Origin: Gammaproteobacteria bacterium
Lineage (GTDB): Bacteria; Pseudomonadota; Gammaproteobacteria; SZUA-152
DNA length: 32,478 nt
Direction of reading: 5' to 3'
Assembly (NCBI GenBank): GCA_015487095.1
Contig: WFQM01000263.1
Coordinates: forward strand, 1 to 32,478
Shown here: positions 8,601 to 15,144 of the stretch, in pieces
Position numbering within the stretch: the first letter of the stretch is position 1
How the letters are laid out: every line of letters starts with the position of its first letter
Translations under genes and position numbers: made by a program
Notes under the pieces: generated by a model
What the model was told of the DNA's origin: nothing
What the model saw: only the letters and a program-made list of their open reading frames with translations
Database searches by the model: none

Positions 8601-8774
8601 GCCAGCGTCGCCATCCTCGGCCTGCTGCCCATGTTGCTGTCCAGCGGCGTCGGTGCCGAGACCCAGCGTCCCCTCGCCACCGTGGTGGTGGGTGGACTGA
8701 TCACCTCCACGCTACTGACCTTGCTATTGTTGCCGGTGATCTACGAGTGGATAGAGACACGCAAACAGAAATAA
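5655..8774 (+). CDS. czcA: heavy-metal efflux RND transporter, inner-membrane pump (CzcA family)
   Basis: This 1039-residue proton-driven antiporter should drive metal export through the CzcCB partners. Its length, the N-terminal helix, two large periplasmic loops and two blocks of membrane helices fit the HME-RND family, as does QPIQMRVEELISGVRATLAAK in the second loop. The helix-4 charge motif reads GIGMMVDGAIVMTEN. D417 and E424 match the second aspartate and the glutamate of CzcA, but the first aspartate (DFG in CzcA) is replaced by glycine (G411), as in CusA/SilA-like pumps. The ATG at 5655 follows a GGGGGCGAG ribosome site. The periplasmic loop resembles divalent-ion (Co/Zn/Cd) pumps, so ion specificity remains open. 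Confidence 0.92.
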   Translation: MLNNLVEASLRYKFLVIVAFAVVAFLGWRAVTTVPIDAFPDVTPVQVNIYTEAAGLAAEDVEELLTFPVESGMAGLPGVQQIRSVSLFGLSYVSVYFSDDLDIYFARRLVMERLQEVGDRLPEGYGKPEMGPNTSGLGQVFWYTVERADKALAESQYEAKGQPAISNMDLRSLQDWQVRLMLRTAPGVDDVMSWGGEERQFQVVIDPLKLIEYDLTFREVMELIERNNGQVGGQYINQGSEQYLVRGLGLVADETDIGNIVVKVEDGIPVYLRNVATISQQPALRFGAVTRDGEEVVLGMALARIGENAKNVVDAVKEKFAVVESALPEGVALRPVYDRTDLVDKAMSTAVMALVEGSILVAIVLFLFLGEIRSAIVVISALPLAMLIAFIFMGEMGLTANLMSLAGLAIGIGMMVDGAIVMTENAFRIMSEWRKKGEKVNRSAAVLVAAKEVANPITFAIIIIIVVFLPLFSLEGLEGKLFKPMAFNISFAMAGSLLLTLTIIPVLAALILKPKEERDTMLVRWLKRAYLPTLAWSLAHKRTVMGGAVALLVGSLALFPLLGKEFMPQLQEGSIMWRVVSIPSTSLEQSIEISKDVSRVLTAFPEVKTTVAMIGRAEKGETADVNYMEIYTELNPHEEWPVDREMASLADEMREKLEEAVPTSVISFTQPIQMRVEELISGVRATLAAKLYGPDLEGLDRISQQVKNAISQVDGVADLSLEANLGKPQIRIRVNREQLARYGMNADEVLDVVRVGIGNEPVSSLIDGIKRFDITVRLSDDAKQSVDAIRNIPLRSSNGAIVPLHKVADVSVKEGYSFIRREQLQRYAVIQMDVRGRDVDSFVQDAEAAIESQVELPPGYWIEWGGAFENQQRALQRLSIIVPLTIFFIFVLLYTAFNSIKYATLIIANVPFATIGGLVSLYISGQYLSVPSAIGFIAVFGVAMLNGIVLVSFINELREKGKSVGEAVRKGAEMRLRPVMMTASVAILGLLPMLLSSGVGAETQRPLATVVVGGLITSTLLTLLLLPVIYEWIETRKQK

Positions 8775-8779
8775 CGGAA

Positions 8780-8806
8780 TACCCCCCCTCCAACACTGGG
8801 GGGGTA
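8780..8806 (+). terminator. perfect C/G hairpin between czcA and the PII-like gene
   Basis: TACCCCCCC (8780-8788) and GGGGGGGTA (8798-8806) form a perfect nine-base-pair stem with a nine-base loop, starting six bases after the czcA stop. It is followed by ATCTTTCCC, not a long T tract, so it is a weak or partial terminator, or an mRNA-stabilising structure that lowers expression of the downstream PII-like gene relative to the pump. Confidence 0.6.
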
Positions 8807-8836
8807 ATCTTTCCCAACGTATTCAGGAGAGCGACC

Positions 8837-9163
8837 ATGAAAGAGATCAAAGCCATTATCCACCGTAATCGCGTTGCCGATGTAGTGCATGCGCTGAAAA
8901 GTGCGGGGTTCGGCAACCTGTATATCGCTGACGTCAAGGGCATGCTCAAGGCGCTGGACAACAAGGAACAGAATTATTCCGTCGAACTGGGCGAGGCCGT
9001 TATTACCGAAATCCGCCTGGAGCTGGTGTGCGAAGACGCGCGGGCTGATGAGGCGACCCGCCTGATTCAGGAACAGGCCCGCACAGGCCAACCCGATGCC
9101 GGATGGATTTTTGTCAACGACATCGGACAGGTAATCCGTATTGAAGGTGAGCTGGAAGCTTGA
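8837..9163 (+). CDS. PII-like signalling protein linked to a heavy-metal RND pump (PII-NG type)
   Basis: This 108-residue protein has the PII core. It starts with MKEIKAIIHRNRVADVVHALKSAG; the middle is a loop region (KGMLKALDNKEQNYSVELGEAVITEIRLELVCED), and the C-terminal part TGQPDAGWIFVNDIGQVIRI occupies the place of the classical TGxxGDGKIFV segment. The T-loop is unlike GlnB/GlnK and has no uridylylation-type context, so ordinary nitrogen signalling is unlikely. PII-like genes of this kind are known next to heavy-metal efflux operons; their ligand and role are not settled. A strong ribosome site (CAGGAGA) precedes the ATG. The gene is last in the operon, after the hairpin. Confidence 0.82.
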   Translation: MKEIKAIIHRNRVADVVHALKSAGFGNLYIADVKGMLKALDNKEQNYSVELGEAVITEIRLELVCEDARADEATRLIQEQARTGQPDAGWIFVNDIGQVIRIEGELEA

Positions 9164-9297
9164 TTGGACAAACCGCAGCCGTCGTGCGTACTATTTTTTT
9201 CGCTGCCATTTCTGGATCTGGTGATTGGCATAGTCTGCTACGAATACACTACCGTCTTCCGCTTCGACAACCGCAATTAGTGTCGTTCATATTAAAT

Positions 9298-10206
9298 CTA
9301 AAAATTAAAGCGCACACCCGCGCGAGCGATGGTGTTGAGTTCCAATGCGTTCCCATTGAGATTCTGCATAACTGGAAATTGCACTACGGTTTCGGCTATC
9401 CAGCGACGGGTGACGTATTGCAGCCCCGGTGCTAGCAAAACCTTTGTGCCACCGGAGTTGGCATCGTTTACGCCGTTGATGATGTTTTTACTCTGGTTGA
9501 TGACATTCACTTCCAGTACGGCATAAGCGAATCCCGGTATACCGCTGCCCAGCTCACGTGGCCAGATCCGCTTTTGCAGCGACGCATCCAGACGCAGTAC
9601 ATCACCGGCTTCAAAGTTATTGGCTTCATTGTTGATCCGGTAACTCAACTGGGCATCCAGTTGGTAGTCTAATGTTTGCCGCGTAACGACCATGCCGCCA
9701 AACACATCCCAGGAACCACTGCCGAGTTGCAACGGTGGTGGCAGTGTGCCGAGACTGTCGCTGGCCGTGTCGTCACCGGTGGGGGCTTTGAGACCGGCAA
9801 AGGCGGCTAGGCGCAGGGTACGGCCGGCCTGATTTTTTTGCTGAAAAATGTAACGCGCAAAGGTGCTAACGTCACCCAGCCCGACGTTACTGCGATTGAT
9901 TTTACCCGCGCCCATGTTCATTGACAGATCAATGTCCCGGTAGGGCAACACACCAAACAGGGCCAACCGGTTGCTGATGCCATAGGCCAGTGTGGTGGCG
10001 CTTATAGTTTCCGAGCGGTCACGTTTTGCCTCACCGGGGTCATCCCCGGACTGCATAACAATAAATTGTTGGCGAAACAGAAATTCTTCCTTGGCCACCG
10101 GCAGTGCTGTGTTGAAGGTGATGGGTGCAGCCAGGGCACTGCTGGTCATTGTGACCAGTAGCAGACTGAGTCCGGCTAAGCAATAATTTCCAGTTCGCTT
10201 ATCCAT
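9298..10206 (-). CDS. outer-membrane porin-like protein (MetA/phenol-pathway transporter-like family)
   Basis: This 302-residue protein has a signal peptide (cleavage near SSALA, residue 26-27) and a repeated amphipathic beta-strand pattern. It ends in RAGVRFNF, with the C-terminal phenylalanine typical of outer-membrane beta-barrels. It resembles the family annotated as 'transporter' or 'putative MetA-pathway of phenol degradation' proteins, often found in metal or aromatic compound loci. It begins three bases after the stop of the HMA-domain gene, so the two are one transcription unit. The substrate is unknown; metal-related transport is inferred from the neighbours only. Confidence 0.75.
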   Translation of the reverse strand: MDKRTGNYCLAGLSLLLVTMTSSALAAPITFNTALPVAKEEFLFRQQFIVMQSGDDPGEAKRDRSETISATTLAYGISNRLALFGVLPYRDIDLSMNMGAGKINRSNVGLGDVSTFARYIFQQKNQAGRTLRLAAFAGLKAPTGDDTASDSLGTLPPPLQLGSGSWDVFGGMVVTRQTLDYQLDAQLSYRINNEANNFEAGDVLRLDASLQKRIWPRELGSGIPGFAYAVLEVNVINQSKNIINGVNDANSGGTKVLLAPGLQYVTRRWIAETVVQFPVMQNLNGNALELNTIARAGVRFNF

Positions 10207-10209
10207 GGT

Positions 10210-10548
10210 TTACCGCGCCTTCTCGGTCATACTTTTCATGGTGAAGCCGGCATCGTTAATAATGATTTTCAACTCATCCTCTTTGAAGCTCTTTCCTTCG
10301 TCGGTCTTAACGATCACCAGACCATTCTTGAGGTCCACATCTACGCTTTCAACACCTTTAGTTTTTATGAATTTTTTCTCGATGCCGTAGGCGCAGAAGG
10401 GGCAGGCAAGGCCATCGACGCGCAGGTCGTATTCGGTGCCGCCAGCAAAACTTGCGCTGCTCCACATTAAAGCTGCACCGGTGAGTGTGGCTGCAAGCAT
10501 CAAGCGCGTGCTTTTAATAACGGTATTTTTGAGGTTTGTAATATTCAT
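10210..10548 (-). CDS. periplasmic HMA-domain metal-binding protein (MerP-like)
   Basis: This 112-residue protein has an N-terminal signal peptide (SSASFA) and one heavy-metal-associated domain with the motif GLACPFC (C49, C52) followed by AYGIEKKF. The domain shape (YDLRVDGLACPFC ... GVESVDVDLKNGLVIVKTDEG ... DELKIIINDAGF) is the ferredoxin-like HMA fold. It should carry a soft metal ion in the periplasm. I chose the ATG at 10548 because GGAGAA precedes it at good spacing; an upstream in-frame start at 10599 lacks such a site and would place 17 residues before the signal peptide. It is cotranscribed with the porin-like gene. It differs from the MerP of the mer operon in the window. Confidence 0.82.
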   Translation of the reverse strand: MNITNLKNTVIKSTRLMLAATLTGAALMWSSASFAGGTEYDLRVDGLACPFCAYGIEKKFIKTKGVESVDVDLKNGLVIVKTDEGKSFKEDELKIIINDAGFTMKSMTEKAR

Positions 10549-10582
10549 ATGAGGTTCTCCTGTGTAAAACAATAATGGGGAA

Positions 10583-10922
10583 TTAAAGGTGCCATTCAAA
10601 CGTCATTTTGGCGCAGTAGTCAGACTTATTCTGTGTACCATTCAGATCACTGGCGATGGGTAGTTGTATGCCGGCCTTAATGGCGAAGTTACGAGTAGTC
10701 CAGAAGATGCCGGGAGAAATGAACCACTCGGTGCCGCCACTCCGAGTTCAGATGCCTTTTCGTTACCGGCTTTTCACTATGCACCTCGACCGCGGCTTCC
10801 ACACCATCCTTGAACAACACGTGAGGGCCAATGCCGAACACAGAGTCATGGGCGAAGGCATTACCACTGACGCTGGCGAGTAACTCGCTCGTTACCAGAG
10901 TGGGACAAGTTAATGATTTCAT
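10583..10922 (-). pseudogene. internally deleted outer-membrane transporter pseudogene
   Basis: The N-terminal part starts at the ATG at 10922 after a good AGGAGA site. It encodes a signal peptide, then HDSVFGIGPHVLFKDGVEAAVEVHSE (written in part), a typical mature start of this porin-like family. After about 60 residues the frame changes. In another frame the C-terminal end of the same kind of protein is readable (SGGTEWFISPGIFWTTRNF, then AIKAGIQLPIASDLNGTQN, ending FEWHL) with its stop at 10583-10585. The central portion, probably most of a 250-residue protein, is missing and the two ends are out of frame by one. It heads the minus-strand unit that continues to the HMA-domain and porin genes. 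Confidence 0.75.
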
Positions 10923-10966
10923 TTGTTTTCTCCTGGGATTCGGCTGCAATCTGTTTCGCTGGTGTG

Positions 10967-11000
10967 AGTATTGACTCATTGGAGTTCACTCCAGGTTCAA
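10967..11000 (-). promoter_or_regulatory. MerR/ZntR-type promoter-operator of the minus-strand metal unit
   Basis: On the minus strand a TTGAAC -35 element (complement of 10995-11000) is followed directly by CTGGAGTGAACTCCA. The perfect dyad TGGAGT-GA-ACTCCA (10980-10993) sits exactly where ZntR or another MerR-family activator binds in the E. coli zntA promoter, between -35 and -10 with a long spacer. The -10 region is weak (TCAATA or AATACT nearby), which fits activator dependence. No MerR-family activator gene is adjacent. It should drive the pseudogene/HMA/porin unit. Confidence 0.65.
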
Positions 11001-11076
11001 TCTTTTTTACATTTTTGTTTAAAAAAATTTTAGGGTTCGAAAAAGGCTCTAGGTCAAGTAATCACAAAACGAAACA

Positions 11077-11112
11077 TTGATATATTTGGATAGGCGTATA
11101 TAATTGGCCTCC
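11077..11112 (+). promoter_or_regulatory. promoter of the arsenic operon repressor, near-leaderless
   Basis: TTGATA (11077-11082) and a perfect TATAAT (11099-11104) are 16 bases apart. The transcription start should fall at about 11111, one or two bases before the arsR ATG at 11113, leaving no room for a Shine-Dalgarno sequence. An AT-rich region precedes it. Confidence 0.7.
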
Positions 11113-11448
11113 ATGAACACTGAATCCCTTGCCGCACTATTTAAAACCCTCTCTGAGCCCGTGCGCTTACGGATTGTTTATCTATTGCTGGAGTCGGGTG
11201 AGCTCTGCGTCTGCGATCTGGTAGAAACATTGGGGCTGTCGCAAAGCGTGGTGTCTCGACATCTTGCCTATCTACGCAATAACGGGTTGGTCTCCACCCG
11301 GCGTGAAGGTGTGTGGGTTCACTATCGTATTGTGGATGCCTGTTGCGAGCCGTTGTTTGAGCATATCCGCCAATGTGGAGCGGATAATGAAGAGATGCAG
11401 ACTGATCTCAAAAAACTGGCAGCAACGGCTCAGCAGAAGTGTGGGTGA
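11113..11448 (+). CDS. arsR: ArsR-family arsenic-responsive repressor
   Basis: This 111-residue winged-helix repressor carries ELCVCDL (C32, C34), the As(III)-binding signature of classical ArsR, just before the recognition helix (LSQSVVSRHLAYLRNNGLVSTRREG). A second Cys pair (VDACCEP) lies further on and may provide another ligand. It should repress the downstream GAPDH-arsJ-acr3 genes until arsenite or a related trivalent species binds. I chose the ATG at 11113; a TTG at 11104 overlaps the -10 box. It is separated from the first enzyme gene by about 120 bases containing a dyad. Confidence 0.9.
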   Translation: MNTESLAALFKTLSEPVRLRIVYLLLESGELCVCDLVETLGLSQSVVSRHLAYLRNNGLVSTRREGVWVHYRIVDACCEPLFEHIRQCGADNEEMQTDLKKLAATAQQKCG

Positions 11449-11532
11449 ATGAGAGACTCTGTTTGCTTAAAGATTGAATTGTGGGCCGAAGCAATCCGGT
11501 TTTTTTAAAGGCCTTTTTTAAACCCCCAATAC

Positions 11533-11548
11533 ATCCGCTTATGCGGAT
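11533..11548 (+). promoter_or_regulatory. dyad upstream of the GAPDH gene (possible ArsR site)
   Basis: ATCCGC-TTAT-GCGGAT is a perfect six-base inverted repeat between arsR and the GAPDH gene, a few bases before the ribosome site TAAGGAG. It could be an operator for ArsR or an RNA hairpin that controls access to the ribosome site. Nearby AAAGGCCTTT is a further short palindrome. Function is inferred from position. Confidence 0.4.
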
Positions 11549-11569
11549 ATGCGGTAAGGAGTGAAAGCA

Positions 11570-12568
11570 ATGATTCGAGTGGGCATTAACGGTTTTGGGC
11601 GCATGGGACGGCTGGGTCTGCGTGCAGGGTGGGATAGGTCGGAATTTCAGGTTATGCGCATCAATGAAACGGCTACCGATGCAGAAGGGTCGGCCCATTT
11701 GCTCAAGTTCGATTCGGTGCACGGTACCTGGTCTCACGACACGGGCGCAGAAAACGGAAATGTCATCATCGGTGACAGGACATTGGCCCACACATCGAAT
11801 GCCGCCATTGGCGATAGCGACTGGTCGGGTTGCGATATTGTGATCGAGACCACGGGTAAACATCACAAAAAGCCGGAAACACTCAATGCCTATTTTGAGC
11901 AGGGTGTGAAGAAGGTGATCGTGGCGGCCCCCACCGAAGGGGCGCTTAATATTGTTTACGGCATCAACGACCACAAGTACGATCCGGCCAGCCATCATCT
12001 GCTGACGGCTGCGTCTTGTACCACCAACTGCCTGGCACCTGTGGTGAAGGTGATGCACGAAAAAGTGGGCATCCTGCACGGTTCCATGACCACCATTCAC
12101 GACATTACCAACACCCAGACCATCGTTGACAAAGGCCACAAGGATCTCCGCCGGGCACGCGCCTGTGGCAATTCGCTTATTCCCACCTCAACCGGGTCGG
12201 CCAAAGCCATTGGCAAAATCTTTCCCGAGCTGGATGGGAAACTCAATGGTCATGCTGTGCGTGTGCCGTTGCTTAATGCGTCATTGACTGATTTTGTCTT
12301 TGAGGCAGCACGCCCGGTCACAGCGGATGAAATCAATGCCTTTTTCAAGGAGGCGGCGGAAGGTGAATTAAACGGCATTCTGGGTTATGAAGAGCGCCCG
12401 CTGGTGTCCGTGGATTACCTCAACGATCCACGTTCTTCCATTATCGACGCCCTTTCCACCCTGGTTATTCATGATACCCAGGTAAAAATTTACGCCTGGT
12501 ATGACAACGAATGGGGCTACGTCAACCGCATGATGGAGCTGGTGGCCAAGGTTGCACGGAGTCTGTAA
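11570..12568 (+). CDS. glyceraldehyde-3-phosphate dehydrogenase of the arsenate-detoxification type
   Basis: This 332-residue protein is a complete GAPDH with the NAD-binding start [20 protein letters not shown], the catalytic motif [10 protein letters not shown] (C150) and the C-terminal motif [12 protein letters not shown]. The position between arsR and arsJ identifies it as the dedicated copy that joins arsenate to glyceraldehyde-3-phosphate, giving 1-arseno-3-phosphoglycerate for export by ArsJ. That role is known for this gene pair and is inferred here from context. The start at 11570 has AAGGAG eight bases upstream; a GTG at 11561 is part of that site. The stop codon is directly adjacent to the arsJ start. 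It is not a general glycolytic copy by context. Confidence 0.9.
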   Translation: MIRVGINGFGRMGRLGLRAGWDRSEFQVMRINETATDAEGSAHLLKFDSVHGTWSHDTGAENGNVIIGDRTLAHTSNAAIGDSDWSGCDIVIETTGKHHKKPETLNAYFEQGVKKVIVAAPTEGALNIVYGINDHKYDPASHHLLTAASCTTNCLAPVVKVMHEKVGILHGSMTTIHDITNTQTIVDKGHKDLRRARACGNSLIPTSTGSAKAIGKIFPELDGKLNGHAVRVPLLNASLTDFVFEAARPVTADEINAFFKEAAEGELNGILGYEERPLVSVDYLNDPRSSIIDALSTLVIHDTQVKIYAWYDNEWGYVNRMMELVAKVARSL

Positions 12569-13777
12569 ATGCAGACTGAGCTTCGCAATTACCTGTTGAT
12601 CAGTGGCGGTTATTGGGCCTTCACACTCACCGATGGCGCGATCCGCATGCTGGTGGTGCTTTATTTTCACCTGCTGGGTTATTCACCCTTCGAGGTGGCA
12701 ATGCTGTTTTTGTTTTACGAATTTTTCGGCATCGTTACCAACCTGCTGGGGGGATGGCTGGGGGCGCGCATCGGCCTGAATCTCACCATGCACATCGGCA
12801 TGGGCTTACAAGTACTGGCACTGCTCATGCTCACTGTGCCGGAGGCCTGGCTTAATGTGGCTTATGTGATGTTCGCCCAGGCCTTGTCGGGTATTGCCAA
12901 AGACCTGAACAAGATGTCCGCAAAAGCGGGAGTGAAAATGCTGGTGCCCCCCGGCAATGAGGGCAGCGGCTCCCGTCTGTTCAAATGGGTGGCGATGCTC
13001 ACCGGTTCCAAAAACGCCCTGAAGGGAGTCGGCTTTTTCCTGGGTGCGGTCTTGCTGGAATTTGTGGGATTCCGGAGTGCTTTGTTGATACTGGCAGGCG
13101 GTCTGCTGCTGGTATTGATGTTTACCGCGATGGTGTTGCCACGAGGACTGGGCAAACCCAAAGCCAGTCCCAAATTCTCTCATCTCTTTTCCAACACACC
13201 CGCTGTCAACTGGCTTTCAGCGGCGCGATTCTTCCTGTTTGGTGCGCGTGATATCTGGTTTGTGGTGGGCTTACCCGTTTTTCTGTTTTCAGTGCTGGGC
13301 TGGCAATTCAGCGCAGTGGGTGCATTTTTTGCCCTGTGGGTGATTGTGTACGGCATCATCCAGTCCTGTGCACCGATAATACTGCGGGGGCACCACCCTG
13401 GTGGGGCAACTGCGCGGGGGTGGGCCTTTGCTCTGGTATTGATTCCCGTCGCTATCGCACTGGCTTTGCAGCAAGGCATGGAACCAAACCGGGTGATTAT
13501 TATTGGCCTGACTGTTTTTGGTGCGGTATTCGCCATCAACTCAGCGGTGCATTCCTATCTGATTGTTGCCTGGTCTGAGCATGATAAGGTGTCGATGAAT
13601 GTCGGTTTTTATTATATGGCCAATGCCGGTGGACGATTAACCGGTACCGTGTTGTCCGGCTGGATTTACCAGACCCAGGGGCTGGTGGGCTGCCTGTGGT
13701 GGTCAGCGGCCTTTGTGCTGATGGCGGCATTGCTGTCGATACGCCTGCCAGCGGGAAGCAAAGAGGCCTATCAATGA
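12569..13777 (+). CDS. arsJ: ArsJ, organoarsenical (1-arseno-3-phosphoglycerate) exporter, MFS family
   Basis: This 402-residue inner-membrane protein has around 12 hydrophobic segments and the ArsJ-type N terminus (LRNYLLISGGYWAFTLTDGA). The paired GAPDH start and the sequence GIAKDLNKMSAKAGVKMLVP support ArsJ rather than a general MFS drug pump. By known biology, ArsJ removes 1-arseno-3-phosphoglycerate, which would otherwise break down to arsenate and 3-phosphoglycerate. The ATG directly follows the GAPDH stop with no gap. The gene ends in an ATGA overlap with acr3, so translation is coupled along the operon. Confidence 0.9.
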   Translation: MQTELRNYLLISGGYWAFTLTDGAIRMLVVLYFHLLGYSPFEVAMLFLFYEFFGIVTNLLGGWLGARIGLNLTMHIGMGLQVLALLMLTVPEAWLNVAYVMFAQALSGIAKDLNKMSAKAGVKMLVPPGNEGSGSRLFKWVAMLTGSKNALKGVGFFLGAVLLEFVGFRSALLILAGGLLLVLMFTAMVLPRGLGKPKASPKFSHLFSNTPAVNWLSAARFFLFGARDIWFVVGLPVFLFSVLGWQFSAVGAFFALWVIVYGIIQSCAPIILRGHHPGGATARGWAFALVLIPVAIALALQQGMEPNRVIIIGLTVFGAVFAINSAVHSYLIVAWSEHDKVSMNVGFYYMANAGGRLTGTVLSGWIYQTQGLVGCLWWSAAFVLMAALLSIRLPAGSKEAYQ

Positions 13778-14784
13778 GCCAATCACCCACATCTGAAGAT
13801 AGGCACAAACATCATCTTGATCCTCTTACTCGCGGCCTGCCTTTGTGGATCATCGTTGCGATGGGACTGGGGCTCTGGGTAAGTCAGCTTGCGCCTGAGT
13901 TGGGGAAAGCTTTGGAGTGGGGTATTCCGTTGGGGCTGTTTTTAATGATCTATCCGGCCATGACCAAACTGCATCTGGAGGACATCAAAAGCGCGGCGCG
14001 TAATCGTACCGCAACGGCACTGATTCTAGGATTCAACTACATCCTCAACCCGGCCCTGTTATGGTTTTTCGGTTGGCTGTTTCTGCGTGACTATCCGGAA
14101 TTATGGATTGGCCTTATTTTGCTCGGCGTGGCTCCTTGCATCGCCATGGTGCTGGTGTGGACCGATCTGTCGCGCGGAAATAACGCGCTGTCGGTCACCC
14201 TGATGGCCTGGAATAGCCTGATTCAAATCCTCACCACCCCCTTTTTTATCTGGCTGATCATAGGCCAACAGGTCGATGTTGACGTATTGATGATCGCCCA
14301 GAGCGTCTTTTTCTACTTGGGATTGCCGCTGTTCTTCGGTTTTCTGACACGCCAGATTGCGGTACGCAGGAAGGGGGCTGCCTGGTTCGACGGTGCGGTG
14401 CAACCGCGTCTGGATAAACTGCAACTGGCTGCGCTGTTGTTCACCCTGCTGATCATCTATGCCCTGCAAGGCGAGGTCGTACTGGCGCATCCTGAATTTA
14501 TCTGGCGCATGGCGATACCGCTATCACTGTTCTTCGTCACGCTGTACGGCATCGTGTTCTTTCTTTCCCGTGCTGCGGGGCAGAATTACGAAAACAGCAC
14601 CGCCATTGCCTTTAATGCAACAGGGCGAAACTTTGAGCTGGCGATTGCTCTTGCGATTACCGCCTTCGCCGCCCAACCGCTGGTGGGTGTCTCGACCGCT
14701 ATTGGTCCATTGATCGAAGTGCCTTTGATGCTTGCCATTGTCTGGTGGAGCAAGCGCATGGCGGTGAGGCTTCGGTGGAGTTGA
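13774..14784 (+). CDS. acr3: Acr3-family arsenite efflux permease
   Basis: This 336-residue membrane protein has about ten hydrophobic segments and Acr3 signatures: GVAPCIAMVLVW with the conserved Cys (C122) and AFNATGRNFELAIAL with the conserved Glu (E288). It exports arsenite, the product of arsenate reduction, using the proton gradient. The ATG at 13774 overlaps the arsJ stop (ATGA); a start at 13696 would lie inside arsJ. The N terminus is His-rich (DRHKHHLD). No arsC reductase is in the window, so arsenite must come from uptake or from an unlinked reductase. A transposon-like element begins directly after the stop. Confidence 0.9.
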   Translation: MSQSPTSEDRHKHHLDPLTRGLPLWIIVAMGLGLWVSQLAPELGKALEWGIPLGLFLMIYPAMTKLHLEDIKSAARNRTATALILGFNYILNPALLWFFGWLFLRDYPELWIGLILLGVAPCIAMVLVWTDLSRGNNALSVTLMAWNSLIQILTTPFFIWLIIGQQVDVDVLMIAQSVFFYLGLPLFFGFLTRQIAVRRKGAAWFDGAVQPRLDKLQLAALLFTLLIIYALQGEVVLAHPEFIWRMAIPLSLFFVTLYGIVFFLSRAAGQNYENSTAIAFNATGRNFELAIALAITAFAAQPLVGVSTAIGPLIEVPLMLAIVWWSKRMAVRLRWS

Positions 14785-14785
14785 T

Positions 14786-14970
14786 ATCATCCTAAATTAA
14801 TCAGTTGAGCCTACTGCGAACGTCTAATGCACTCAATCTAAATGACTTTTTCGAACATTTTGAACTCACCGTATGGGGGATACGCTTTCATTCAAAATAA
14901 CCGAAAAAGTCATTGATCTTGAGCACCTTAGCCGCTCTCGCGACGGCTCAACTGATTAATTTAGGATCAT
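14786..14970. mobile_element. MITE-like non-autonomous element with perfect 21-bp inverted ends and 5-bp target duplication
   Basis: The element 14791-14965 (175 bp) is bounded by perfect 21-base inverted repeats at 14791-14811 and 14945-14965, beginning CCTAAATTAA. It is flanked on both sides by the direct repeat ATCAT (14786-14790, 14966-14970), which fits a target-site duplication. There is no coding frame. Inside are further nested inverted repeats: AATGACTTTTTCG (14841-14853) with CGAAAAAGTCATT (14902-14914), and ATTTTGAA (14857-14864) with TTCAAAAT (14891-14898), so the whole element can fold into one long hairpin. It begins within two bases of the acr3 stop. I do not recognise its parent insertion sequence. 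Confidence 0.8.
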
Positions 14971-15144
14971 CGTTTTTGTTTTGCAGACGTGTTTCAGCTA
15001 AAGGTCAGCCGTTCTGGCAGATCGAGCATTTCCACCATTTTCAACTCCCGTAAAAAAGCCGAATTAACGCTTGACTCCGTTGTGTGGTACAGACTCTAGA
15101 ATCAACACATTATTAACCCTATTCCGGCAATAGAGGAGCAATCG
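14971..15144. other. leader and intergenic region before merT
   Basis: Apart from the mer promoter this region holds no gene. On the minus strand a short frame ending at about 15000 reads RELKMVEMLDLPERLTFS, which could be the tail of a lost gene (for instance a divergent gene removed by rearrangement), but it is too short to assign. No merR is present. A ribosome site AGAGGAG precedes merT. Confidence 0.35.
15071..15102 (+). promoter_or_regulatory. MerR-type promoter of the mer operon
   Basis: TTGACT (15071-15076) and TAGAAT (15097-15102) are separated by a long 20-base spacer (19 if the hexamer is shifted by one). The spacer holds a MerR-like dyad: CTCCGT followed by GTACAGAC, matching the start of the Tn501 mer operator (TTGACTCCGTAC) very closely. 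This points to control by a MerR activator, yet no merR lies beside it. Confidence 0.75.

Noticed and set aside
9160-9435. Plus-strand frame after the PII-like gene
   Set aside because: Overlaps the end of the porin-like gene on the other strand; no ribosome site and no recognisable features.
14786-14970. Simple intrinsic terminator after acr3
   Set aside because: The perfect 21-base ends, long span and ATCAT duplication fit a transposed element better, though it may also terminate transcription.
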